Source of the DNA: an uncultured Ellagibacter sp.
Lineage (GTDB): Bacteria > Actinomycetota > Coriobacteriia > Coriobacteriales > Eggerthellaceae
DNA length: 22,233 nt
Assembly: GCA_934663775.1 (NCBI GenBank)
Contig: CAKUKU010000022.1
Span: 1-22,233, forward strand
Direction: 5' to 3'
Position numbers and translations under genes: made by a program. Positions 1-9,161 of the stretch are shown here, piece after piece; position 1 is the first letter of the stretch; each line of letters opens with the position of its first letter. The notes under the pieces were generated by a model. That model did not search any database. It saw nothing but the letters and a program-made list of their open reading frames with translations, and was not told where the DNA came from.

Positions 1-83
1 CTGCGGCTGCGGCTGCGGCTGCGGCTGCGGCTGCGGCTGCGGCTGCGGCTGCGGCTGCGGCTGCGGCTGCGGCTGCGGCTGCG
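1..83. repeat. (CTGCGG)n hexanucleotide microsatellite, cut by the window edge
   Basis: The first 83 bases are nearly fourteen uninterrupted perfect copies of CTGCGG. The array ends in CTGCG at 79-83 and starts outside the window, so its full length is unknown. Because the unit is 6 nt, copy-number change would not shift a reading frame. The array would encode Leu-Arg, Cys-Gly or poly-Ala on plus and Pro-Gln, Arg-Ser or poly-Ala on minus. Two plus frames stay open through it, to 299 and 387, but neither gives a recognisable protein. I see no gene here that clearly uses it. Confidence 0.95.
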
Positions 84-125
84 AAAATGGTGCCACTACC
101 CGCTGCCCGATTCGAAGAAATTGAA

Positions 126-306
126 AAAGTGGTCACGAATCGGCGATATGCGCACCGGCAATCGCCTCCCCAAGGGCGAATCGCACATCTTGGCTCTCGT
201 TACACCCCATTCTTACGAAAAATGGGGTGTAACTTTCTGGTCGAACGCCCGTCGCTGGCCACTTCCAAGTTTGTCAGTGCGCATATCGCCGATTCGTGAC
301 CACTTT
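126..306. repeat. Palindromic intergenic element 1 (30-bp perfect terminal inverted repeats with inner hairpin)
   Basis: Arms 126-155 and 277-306 are perfect 30-bp inverted repeats. An inner 13-bp perfect inverted repeat (199-211 with 221-233, 9-nt loop) has exactly the same centre, base 216. The stretch between inner and outer arms pairs only partly. The arm begins AAAGTGGTCACGAATCGGCG and ends ATATGCGCAC. A looser inverted match around TTCGAA (111-116 and 321-326) may extend it further. There is no transposase and I could not define a target-site duplication. It lies just past the 3' end of the ABC exporter operon. It could be a MITE-like or REP-like element, or a large transcript hairpin. 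Short open frames across it (87-299, 121-387) look like by-products of the palindrome. Confidence 0.85.
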
Positions 307-366
307 CCTCGTTTTTGCAATTCGAAAATAGGCATCAAACGAGTCCTCGCCCCTTGCGCGCGCCCT

Positions 367-1557
367 TTACGCGCCGCGTTCGCGTAGCCTGATGCGACCG
401 AGCGCCACCGCGAGGGCGCCCACCACGACGGCCCACAGAAACGTCATGCCCACCTCGCCTGCCGCCTGCGCAAGAATCTCCCCCGTGACGCTAGGTGCCT
501 CTGCTATCACCATCATCGCATTGGTCGCCCAGAAAAACGGCGTGAACGATGCCGCAATGCGCACGCCCTCCCCCATAATCGACAGGGGAATCCACGCGCC
601 GCTGAAGAAGCTGCACACCAGGCCCACGATGTTGCCGACGCCGTTCGCCATCGAGTCGCTCGCCCCGACTTGCCACAAGAGAAAACCCACGGCACCACCG
701 ACGAACGCGAAGGAAAGCTGCGCTGCCAAGACCACGACAACGCCCTCCATCGGCGCGCCGGATGCGAGCGGGCGCATCGCGATAAGACCGGCCACAGCAA
801 CTATCACCCATACAAACAGGGAAAACACGACGCATGCCAGCAGAACTTGCAACCCATAGCGACCGCTCGGGACAGGCCCTGCCGTCAGCCTCCTACGCAC
901 CTCGGTGCGCTGCAGCGCCGCTAAGCCCGCCGCGATGAAGATGGAGGGCGCCGCGAACAGCGCATAGGACGAAAACGCCGCATAGTTCAGGTAACTCGAA
1001 GGGATGCCCTTCGAAGCCACCGTGGCGAACCCGACCGGCGTCTCGTCGCCGCACGCCTCGTTGGCCGCGAGCACGACGTCCTCGACATCGTCGCCCGCAC
1101 CCGTCGCCGCAAAGCCGTAAAGCGACTGGGCATACGCGCGAACCCGCTCGTCGACGAGCGCCCCGCGGGCGTTTTGGTAGCTCACCACCGTCTCGAGCGC
1201 AGGCGCATCCTCACCCGTGCGCGCCGCCTCCAAAAAGCCGCGCTCGAACCCTTCGGGAATGATGAGCACGTAGCTGGCCAGGTCTTTTGCCGCCGCATCC
1301 TGAAGGCCGAAGGTGCTGTCCTCCACGCTTACCGGCTCGGCATCGGTCAGGGCGCGCTCACCGATCGCGGCCGAGATCGCCGTGTCGTCGCGATCGATCA
1401 CCGCCACCTTGGGTGCATCGTCCTGAAACTCGTCGGAGGCGGGCGCCGTAAGCGCACCCGACCCCACAAGCGCGATGGCCCCGAAGGCAACCACGTAGAT
1501 GACCAGGTAGTGCCAGTGCCTCGACGCCACCTTGAGGGCGAGCTTAAAGACGTTCAT
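367..1557 (-). CDS. ABC-2 type exporter permease (second permease of operon)
   Basis: This is a 396-aa membrane subunit of an ABC-2 type exporter. One N-terminal membrane segment (about residues 17-35) is followed by an extracytoplasmic domain of roughly 150 residues. A cluster of about five C-terminal membrane segments follows, from near residue 195 to 390. That is the usual topology of YhgE/MdrB-like ABC-2 permeases, which pair with a separate ATPase to move drugs, lipids or peptides outward. The ATG at 1557 is preceded by GGAGG seven bases upstream. The start overlaps the upstream permease by 14 nt, which implies translational coupling. It is the last gene of the operon. A short GC-rich tail and the palindromic element follow it. 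The substrate cannot be told from sequence. Confidence 0.85.
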   Translation of the reverse strand: MNVFKLALKVASRHWHYLVIYVVAFGAIALVGSGALTAPASDEFQDDAPKVAVIDRDDTAISAAIGERALTDAEPVSVEDSTFGLQDAAAKDLASYVLIIPEGFERGFLEAARTGEDAPALETVVSYQNARGALVDERVRAYAQSLYGFAATGAGDDVEDVVLAANEACGDETPVGFATVASKGIPSSYLNYAAFSSYALFAAPSIFIAAGLAALQRTEVRRRLTAGPVPSGRYGLQVLLACVVFSLFVWVIVAVAGLIAMRPLASGAPMEGVVVVLAAQLSFAFVGGAVGFLLWQVGASDSMANGVGNIVGLVCSFFSGAWIPLSIMGEGVRIAASFTPFFWATNAMMVIAEAPSVTGEILAQAAGEVGMTFLWAVVVGALAVALGRIRLRERGA

Positions 1558-2827
1558 AGTTCTGCCTCCTCATGAGCAGCGCCGCCACGGCGAAAAACGC
1601 GAGCGCCATCAGGGCAAGCACGCCGATCGTCGAGAAAAACGGCTGCAGCGCGTCGTAGTAGGTAAGGTCGTAGAAGGCGCTGGCCGCCTGCACCGCCGGG
1701 TTCATGAGCTGCGCCCACGGCGCGCTTTGCACCAGGCTGTCCGAAAGTTGCATGGCAGGCTCGCCGTAGAGCCCTGCGAACAGCGAGCAGAAGCAGGTCA
1801 GGCCCGTGGCAAGCCCCATCTTGCTCGCCTGAGAGAGCCCGGGGATCGCGCCCACGACGGCGCCGAGCCCCGTCGCCATGAGCGCGCACACGGCAAGTGC
1901 CACCACCGCGAGCGCCTCGCGGCCGCCGAACTCCACGCCGAGCACCGCGAGCATGAACGCGAAGGCTAGAAGCAGCGCCGCGAACGACACGGTGAAGCTC
2001 GCCGCCATGGCGACGACAAGCTGACGCGCGGGAGATGCCGCCGAAACCTGGCGGCGCGCACCGACGGCAGCAGTGTTCGCGCGCGTCGACGACACTGCGA
2101 TCAGCGACACCGACATGCTCATGAGCGAGGCGAACCCCAAAAGCGCGTAGTAATAGCGCACCGTGCCCGACGAAGCCGCACGCAGCACATCGACCTGTTG
2201 CGTTCGAACCGCGTCCGACATGAAGGCGCGGACGGCGTTCTCGGCCTCGGGCGTCTGGGCGAACGCCTCGATGTCGCCGTCCGCCGGCGTGGCCGCGGGC
2301 ACCCCGTCCAAAGCCACCGCGGGCGCCTCATCAGCCGGCGCGGCCGCAAGGATCCCACCCGAGGGGGCCTCGCGTATGAACACTTGCTTCATCTCCCCGT
2401 AAACCTGCCGGTAGCGGTCGAGCACCGCGCGCACCATGCTCTGGTCGAGCGTGTCGGTGACGAGCGGCGACACCGTCATCCTCGGCAAGGCCTCCTCGTC
2501 AAGCGAGACAGCAGCCGCCACGTCTCCCGCGAGCACGGCGGCCTCCGCCTCGTCGGTGCTCGCGACCTCCGTCACGGAAAGCAGCTGGTCATCGCCCGGT
2601 TTCGACACCTCGTTCAACATCTCGCGGAAGAATACGGCGCGGGGCGCATCGTAGTTCTCGTCAACCACGACCGCGCACGCCACGGGGTCGGCGCGGTAAT
2701 ACTCGTCGAAATGGGCGAACATCGCATGGAAAACCGTCGCGAGGATTAGCGGAAACGCCACCACCCAGATGACGATGTCGTGTTGCCGCAGAAGCATCCT
2801 CACGGTATGGCAATACAGCGCACGCAT
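1544..2827 (-). CDS. ABC-2 type exporter permease (first permease of operon)
   Basis: This is a 427-aa ABC-2 family permease, the probable heterodimer partner of the downstream permease. It has one N-terminal membrane helix (about residues 17-38), a long extracytoplasmic region rich in Asp, Glu and Ala (about 40-225), and five or six helices from residue 228 to 420. The large loop between helix 1 and the rest is typical of this subfamily. The ATG at 2827 lies 11 nt after the ATPase stop, and its GAGGGGG ribosome site overlaps that stop codon region. The three genes therefore form a tight operon of ATPase, permease, permease. There is no soluble binding protein nearby, so export is more likely than uptake. 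Confidence 0.85.
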   Translation of the reverse strand: MRALYCHTVRMLLRQHDIVIWVVAFPLILATVFHAMFAHFDEYYRADPVACAVVVDENYDAPRAVFFREMLNEVSKPGDDQLLSVTEVASTDEAEAAVLAGDVAAAVSLDEEALPRMTVSPLVTDTLDQSMVRAVLDRYRQVYGEMKQVFIREAPSGGILAAAPADEAPAVALDGVPAATPADGDIEAFAQTPEAENAVRAFMSDAVRTQQVDVLRAASSGTVRYYYALLGFASLMSMSVSLIAVSSTRANTAAVGARRQVSAASPARQLVVAMAASFTVSFAALLLAFAFMLAVLGVEFGGREALAVVALAVCALMATGLGAVVGAIPGLSQASKMGLATGLTCFCSLFAGLYGEPAMQLSDSLVQSAPWAQLMNPAVQAASAFYDLTYYDALQPFFSTIGVLALMALAFFAVAALLMRRQNYERL

Positions 2828-2838
2828 AGCCGCCCCCT

Positions 2839-3819
2839 CTAATCGCGCAGCTCGCGGCCGGTAATCTCGAGGAACACGTCGTTGAGCGTCGGCGGGTCGG
2901 AATACACGCGCCCCACCTGCACGCGCGCGACCCGAAGCGCCTCGAGCACGTCCATGAGGTTGTGCTCACTCGCCTCGCACGCAACGCGAAGCTCGCCGTC
3001 CGAAAACTCGCTCGAGATGACATGAGGAAGCTCGCGCACCGTGCTCGCCGCGGCGCGCCCGCGGGAGTCGGGCACGCCCAAAAGCTCGACTACGATTTTC
3101 TCGCCTACCGAAATCATGCGTTTGAGCTGGTCGTTCGTTCCCTGCGCCAAGATGCGCCCGCCGTCCATGATCATGATGCGGGAGCAAATCTGCTCGACTT
3201 CCTCCATGTAGTGGCTCGTATAGACCACCGTCGCGCCCTCGTCGCGCAAGCACAGGATGCCATCTAAGATGGAATTGCGGCTTTGCGGGTCGACCGCCAC
3301 GGTGGGCTCGTCGAAGAAGATGAGCTCGGGCTTGTGAGCGATGCCGCATGCAATGTTCAGCCTGCGCAGAAGGCCGCCCGAGAGCTTCTTCGGGCGCACG
3401 CGGCGATAGTCCTCAAGTCCGACGAACTCAACGGCATCGTTCACCATCTCACGGCGCGCCGCCTTGTCACTCACGTAGAGCGAGCAGAAGCAGTCGACGT
3501 TTTCCGCCACGGTGAGCTCGTCGAACACGGCGACCTGTTGCGGAACCACGCCGATGCGGCGCTTCAGGTCGTAACGCGCGGGCGTCATGGACTCGCCGAA
3601 CAGGCGAATGTCGCCCTTGTCGTAGGTGAGCAGCTGCAGGATGCAGTTCATCGCCGTGGTTTTGCCGCAACCGTTCGGTCCCAAAAGCCCGAACACCTCG
3701 CCTTTGGCGATACTCAGGTTGAAGTGGTCGAGCGCGAGCACGTCGCCGTAGCGCTTCACCAGGTTGTCGACCGAGACGACGGCCTGGTCACCCGCCTGAA
3801 TATCTTTCGGTCCCTTCAT
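2839..3819 (-). CDS. ABC exporter ATP-binding protein
   Basis: This is a 326-aa cytoplasmic ATPase that should power the two downstream permeases. Visible motifs are Walker A GPNGCGKTT (residues 47-55), Q-loop VPQQ, signature LSGGLLRR, Walker B IFFDEPT with VAVDP behind it, and H-loop TSHYMEE. The roughly 100 residues after the nucleotide-binding domain match the C-terminal extension common in CcmA/DrrA-like exporter ATPases. The frame stays open upstream to 4086, but the ABC domain starts about 13 residues after the ATG at 3819. The upstream part is Arg-rich and has no domain character, so 3819 is preferred. Purine-rich ribosome sites (GAGGAAAG, GAGAAG) precede it. The gene is divergent from the LuxR-type regulator, which is the likeliest local controller. 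Confidence 0.9.
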   Translation of the reverse strand: MKGPKDIQAGDQAVVSVDNLVKRYGDVLALDHFNLSIAKGEVFGLLGPNGCGKTTAMNCILQLLTYDKGDIRLFGESMTPARYDLKRRIGVVPQQVAVFDELTVAENVDCFCSLYVSDKAARREMVNDAVEFVGLEDYRRVRPKKLSGGLLRRLNIACGIAHKPELIFFDEPTVAVDPQSRNSILDGILCLRDEGATVVYTSHYMEEVEQICSRIMIMDGGRILAQGTNDQLKRMISVGEKIVVELLGVPDSRGRAAASTVRELPHVISSEFSDGELRVACEASEHNLMDVLEALRVARVQVGRVYSDPPTLNDVFLEITGRELRD

Positions 3820-3971
3820 GGCGCTTCTCGCTTTCCTCGCACGCCCGCTCGCGGCCCTCAGCCGCCTTCCGGGCATTGTTTGCGAATCGTCGTTGCGCGG
3901 TGCTTCGGGCGCAAGGGCCCACGCGCATCGCTTCGTCGTCCATGGTGCGCGAATGCCCCTCCCAAGACCAG

Positions 3972-4047
3972 TGACTTTTGTCATGGGTTTGCGTTTTCCC
4001 TGGTGGCAAGCAGAAATATCACGCAATGCTAACTTTCCCGGCGAAAG
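3972..4047. promoter_or_regulatory. Candidate operator region between the divergent exporter and regulator genes
   Basis: The 269-bp gap between the ATPase start (3819) and the regulator start (4089) contains a locally AT-rich stretch with two small inverted repeats. These are TGAC-N4-GTCA (3972-3983) and CTTTC-N5-GAAAG (4033-4047). Their position between divergent genes makes them reasonable binding-site candidates, but both are short enough to arise by chance. I cannot place a convincing -35/-10 pair for the exporter operon. Confidence 0.3.
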
Positions 4048-4073
4048 GGTGGCCGCACGCGCCATCCGCGCTC

Positions 4074-4082
4074 TGCTACCAT
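4074..4082 (+). promoter_or_regulatory. Extended -10 promoter of the LuxR-type gene, likely leaderless transcript
   Basis: The sequence TGCTACCAT fits an extended -10 element (TG-N-TACCAT). The hexamer at 4077-4082 is followed after six bases by the ATG at 4089, about where transcription should start. No Shine-Dalgarno-like sequence lies directly in front of that ATG. Together this suggests a leaderless mRNA, which is common in Actinobacteria. No good -35 hexamer is seen. Confidence 0.5.
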
Positions 4083-4088
4083 GCACCC

Positions 4089-4892
4089 ATGGAAAGAATC
4101 ACGGACAAAGCAATCGTGCTCGCCTGCTGTTTGGCAGTTGCCGGCTGCGAGCTTTCGGGCGAAGGCGCACAGGGTGTGCAACCCGAAGCGCTCGCGCTCG
4201 CCGCGGCGATGCTGCTAGCCCTGACGTGTGCTCTCGCGCGGGAAATCTCGACCCGGCCGGCGGTTCTCGCCGCGCACGCCCTCTACTGCGCCGCGGCGTG
4301 CGCCGCCCCCGAAGCCGCCGTGTTCACGCCGCTTGTCACCTACGACCTCGTGCGAAACGCGCACGCCGCGAACCCGACGCGCTATCTGTGGGTGCTCGCG
4401 CCCGCGGCTTTCCTCTGCTGCGCGCTGCGGGGGCAGCTCAGCTCGCTTGGCCTGGGCGTGCTCGCATGCGCGCTCGCCGCGGCGTCGCTTCTCTCCATAC
4501 GCACGAACCGTGCCCTTGCACGCGCGACCATCGCACACGCCACGCGCGACACCATGAAGTTGCAGGCCATCGCGCTGCGCAACGAGAACACGCAGCTCGC
4601 GAGCGAGGTGCAGCAGCTCCATGAGGCAGCCGATGCGGCGAGGACCCCCAACGCGGCAGCTCCCGACGCGCCCGAGCCCGAGCAGGCGCGACCCGCCGCC
4701 TTCGCCTGCCTGACCGAGCGCGAATACGAGGTGGCGCGCCTGGTGGCGGAGGGGCTCGATAACCGCGAGATCGCGGCGACGGCGTATCTGAGCGAGGGCA
4801 CCGTGCGCAACAATATAAGCAGCATCCTATCGAAAATGGGGCTTAAGAATCGCACGCAGATCGCCGTCGCCTATTACAAGGGAGCGAAATAA
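4089..4892 (+). CDS. Membrane-anchored LuxR-type (helix-turn-helix) transcriptional regulator
   Basis: This is a 267-aa one-component regulator. The N-terminal half is hydrophobic with four or five predicted membrane segments (about 8-20, 34-50, 57-80, 98-113, 117-135). A heptad-like, Gln/Glu-rich helix (about 140-180) and an Ala/Pro linker follow. The C-terminal LuxR/FixJ DNA-binding domain runs from about 207 to 262, with LTEREYEVARLVAEGLDNRE and the recognition helix SEGTVRNNISSILSKMG. There is no receiver or kinase domain, so a signal is probably sensed in the membrane. The frame is open upstream to 3978, but the ATG at 4089 fits the -10 element. It is divergent from the ABC exporter operon, a likely target. 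Its stop codon directly abuts the apbE ATG, so the two are co-transcribed. Confidence 0.85.
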   Translation: MERITDKAIVLACCLAVAGCELSGEGAQGVQPEALALAAAMLLALTCALAREISTRPAVLAAHALYCAAACAAPEAAVFTPLVTYDLVRNAHAANPTRYLWVLAPAAFLCCALRGQLSSLGLGVLACALAAASLLSIRTNRALARATIAHATRDTMKLQAIALRNENTQLASEVQQLHEAADAARTPNAAAPDAPEPEQARPAAFACLTEREYEVARLVAEGLDNREIAATAYLSEGTVRNNISSILSKMGLKNRTQIAVAYYKGAK

Positions 4893-5858
4893 ATGGAGCA
4901 CTCACACGACCCCATCCCCCGCGAGGACTTCCTCGAAACCGAGGGCCCCGACGGCTCGGGCCTCGTAACGCAGCGTTTTCTCGCGTTCAACACCGTCGTC
5001 ACGCTCCTGGCGTTCGGCGATGAGCGCGCCTGCCTCACCGCCTTCGATCGGGCGCGCGCAGACGCGCGCAGGTTCGAGCGCCTGTTCTCGCGAACCCTTC
5101 CCCATTCCGATATCGCGCGCCTGAACGCGGCGGGCGGCGCACCCGTGGAAATCGAGGGCGACACGGCCGACCTTTTGCGCCGCGCGCTCGCCTTTTGCGC
5201 GGACAGCGAAGGTGCGTTCGACATCACGATGGGCGCCGCCGTGCGTCTGTGGGATTTGCGTCGCGCGGTCATCCCCCCGAAAGCCGCGCTCCGCGAGGCG
5301 ATCACTCACGTCGACTGGCGCGGTGTACGCGTATGGGCGGAAGACGACCGTGCGTTTGCCCAGCTTAACGATGCTCATGCAGCGCTTGACCTCGGCGGCA
5401 TCGCGAAAGGCTGGATCGCCGACGCACTCGCGGACACGCTTGCCGAGGGCGGACTCGCAAGCTTTCTCATAAACCTCGGGGGCAACGTGGTGGCACGCGG
5501 CGAGAAGCCCGGAGGCATCCCGTGGAACGTCGGCATCCGCGACCCGCGCCGCGCCGACGGCATCGTAGGCTCGACGCCTCTACGCGACGCGTCCGCCGTG
5601 ACGAGCGGCATCTACGAGCGCTGCTGCGAGGTCGACGGCACGCTCTACCACCACATCCTCTCGCCCAAGACGGGCATGCCCGCGCAAACCGACGTCGCCG
5701 GGGTGACCGTCATCGCCGATCGCTCAATCGACGCCGAAGGATACTCCACGACGCTGCTCGCCTTGGGGACGTCGCGCGGGATCGCCTTCGCGCGCGAGCA
5801 CCCCGTCATCCGCAAGGCCATCTTCGCCACACGCGACGGGGATGTGATCGAGTCGTAG
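4893..5858 (+). CDS. apbE: FAD:protein FMN transferase (ApbE family)
   Basis: This is a 321-aa flavinyltransferase that attaches FMN from FAD covalently to a Thr or Ser of target flavoproteins. Family motifs seen are GAFDITMG (107-114) with RLWD behind it, DLGGIAKGW (166-174), NLGGN (194-198), TSGIYER (237-243) and YHHILSPKTG (252-261). The usual metal-site motif ADxxST appears as AEGYST, with Glu282 where Asp is normal, a conservative change. The N-terminus is charged with no signal peptide or lipobox, so this copy is probably cytoplasmic, unlike the common lipoprotein ApbE. The ATG begins right after the regulator's TAA, with AGGGAG eight bases upstream. No obvious FMN-accepting protein is encoded in the window, so its target is elsewhere. 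Confidence 0.93.
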   Translation: MEHSHDPIPREDFLETEGPDGSGLVTQRFLAFNTVVTLLAFGDERACLTAFDRARADARRFERLFSRTLPHSDIARLNAAGGAPVEIEGDTADLLRRALAFCADSEGAFDITMGAAVRLWDLRRAVIPPKAALREAITHVDWRGVRVWAEDDRAFAQLNDAHAALDLGGIAKGWIADALADTLAEGGLASFLINLGGNVVARGEKPGGIPWNVGIRDPRRADGIVGSTPLRDASAVTSGIYERCCEVDGTLYHHILSPKTGMPAQTDVAGVTVIADRSIDAEGYSTTLLALGTSRGIAFAREHPVIRKAIFATRDGDVIES

Positions 5859-5908
5859 ACCCGAAAGCCTCAACAGGCGAAACACTGCACAACAAGTGGC
5901 GAGTTCGA

Positions 5909-6060
5909 GCATGCGCGAGGCGCTCTTTGCGCATGCCCCCGCAGACCCCACACACTCTCCGCGCACGCCTCAGGCGCCCTCTTCCCCGAACATCCCATGC
6001 CCGCGGACCCTCGTCCGTGCCCGCGTCCATGTCCATCCCCTCGCCCGTGCCAGCCGCACC
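5909..6060 (+). terminator. Putative Rho-dependent terminator: stem-loop followed by C-rich, G-poor tract
   Basis: The 310-bp gap between apbE and secA has no gene. An 8-bp perfect stem-loop (5909-5916 with 5929-5936, 12-nt loop) lies about 50 nt after the apbE stop. From 5941 to 6060 I count 63 C and 24 G in 120 bases on the plus strand. That bias is typical of Rho-loading (rut) regions and unlike the balanced G and C of nearby coding DNA. There is no U-run. I infer Rho-dependent ending of the regulator-apbE transcript before the secA promoter. Confidence 0.45.
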
Positions 6061-6120
6061 CCCTTCATGCGTGCCTTCTATGACCTTACAGCGCGGACGA
6101 GCAGCGGCACGGGCACCTTC

Positions 6121-6129
6121 TGATACAAT
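6121..6129 (+). promoter_or_regulatory. Extended -10 promoter of secA
   Basis: TGATACAAT is a strong extended -10 element (TG-N-TACAAT) 40 bases before the secA ATG. No clear -35 hexamer stands 16-18 bases upstream, as is usual for extended -10 promoters. It follows the C-rich tract, so secA appears to have its own promoter. Confidence 0.65.
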
Positions 6130-6168
6130 GAACTGCTAGCTTAAAACCCCTCCAGGAGGCTTATTTCC

Positions 6169-8793
<2,625 letters not shown>

Positions 8794-8828
8794 GCCCATA
8801 CGGAGAGTCCCTTAAGCATTGCGACATG

Positions 8829-8857
8829 AAAAAGCGCCCTTGTCAGGGCGCTTTTTT
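8829..8857. terminator. Intrinsic terminator after secA (bidirectional)
   Basis: AAAGCGCCCT (8831-8840) and AGGGCGCTTT (8845-8854) form a perfect 10-bp stem with loop TGTC. A run of Ts follows on plus, and a run of As precedes it, giving Ts on minus. It ends secA transcription and could also stop traffic from the right. Confidence 0.93.
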
Positions 8858-8963
8858 AGTGGCATTTGATTTCGCCGCCTCCGCAGATTGGCATAAGATC
8901 GAGCGCGAGACCGGGCCGTTTTGCTTATCGAAGCGCGGCACTCATTTTCCGTGGGACGCAAAA

Positions 8964-8983
8964 GGCCCCGCCGAAGCGGGGCC
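8964..8983 (-). terminator. Terminator of tRNA-Phe
   Basis: On minus, GGCCCCGC and GCGGGGCC form a perfect 8-bp stem capped by a TTCG tetraloop and followed by TTTTG. It starts about 10 nt after the tRNA CCA end. Confidence 0.9.
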
Positions 8984-8992
8984 CTGTGTTGA

Positions 8993-9068
8993 TGGTGGTC
9001 AGAGGGGGACTTGAACCCTCGGCACGCGGATTTTCAATCCGCTGCTCTACCAACTGAGCTACCTGACC
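8993..9068 (-). tRNA. tRNA-Phe (anticodon GAA)
   Basis: This is a 76-nt tRNA on minus. The acceptor begins GGTCAGG and pairs with TCTGACC (one G-U pair at 7-66). The D-arm contains AGCTCAGTTGGTAGAGC. The anticodon stem GCGGA/TCCGC frames loop TTGAAAA, giving anticodon GAA (Phe). The T-arm is GAGGGTTCAAGTCCCCC. CCA is encoded (8993-8995). A consensus promoter lies upstream and an intrinsic terminator downstream, so it is a single-gene unit. Confidence 0.97.
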
Positions 9069-9118
9069 ATAGTAGTTTGCCTTTCGCGGAGAATCCGTTC
9101 GAGCAAACGCAAGATAGT

Positions 9119-9147
9119 ATTCTATGGCAAACGGAAAAGTATGTCAA
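9119..9147 (-). promoter_or_regulatory. Sigma-70-type promoter of tRNA-Phe
   Basis: On minus, the -35 box TTGACA (9142-9147) is separated by exactly 17 bases from the -10 box TAGAAT (9119-9124). This is the best consensus promoter in the window. The start would be near 9112, giving a 5' leader of roughly 44 nt before the mature tRNA. The -35 box sits only about 15 bases after the prepilin peptidase stop. Confidence 0.88.
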
Positions 9148-9161
9148 TAGCTTTTTTGCAA

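Noticed and set aside
1..306. CRISPR array
   Set aside because: The CTGCGG units are contiguous with no spacers, and the inverted repeats occur only as one pair. No cas genes are present.
87..387. Two overlapping plus-strand open frames (70 and 88 codons) across the repeat and element 1
   Set aside because: They span a perfect palindrome, start without ribosome sites and match no family I know. Open frames in both phases are expected from the base composition and symmetry.
3820..4086. N-terminal extension of the ABC ATPase to 415 aa
   Set aside because: The added residues are Arg/Ala-rich without domain character and fill the divergent promoter region. The ATG at 3819 directly precedes the ABC domain.
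6151..6159. CCTCCAGGAGG palindrome overlapping the secA ribosome site as a SecA-type translational switch
   Set aside because: The only possible hairpin has a loop too small for a stable stem, and no SecM/SecA-type leader peptide or arrest sequence is visible.
8993..9001. TGACCACCA at the tRNA-Phe 3' end also occurs in the arm of palindromic element 2
   Set aside because: A 9-base match, part of it the universal CCA end, is too short to claim an integration site; there is no integrase nearby.
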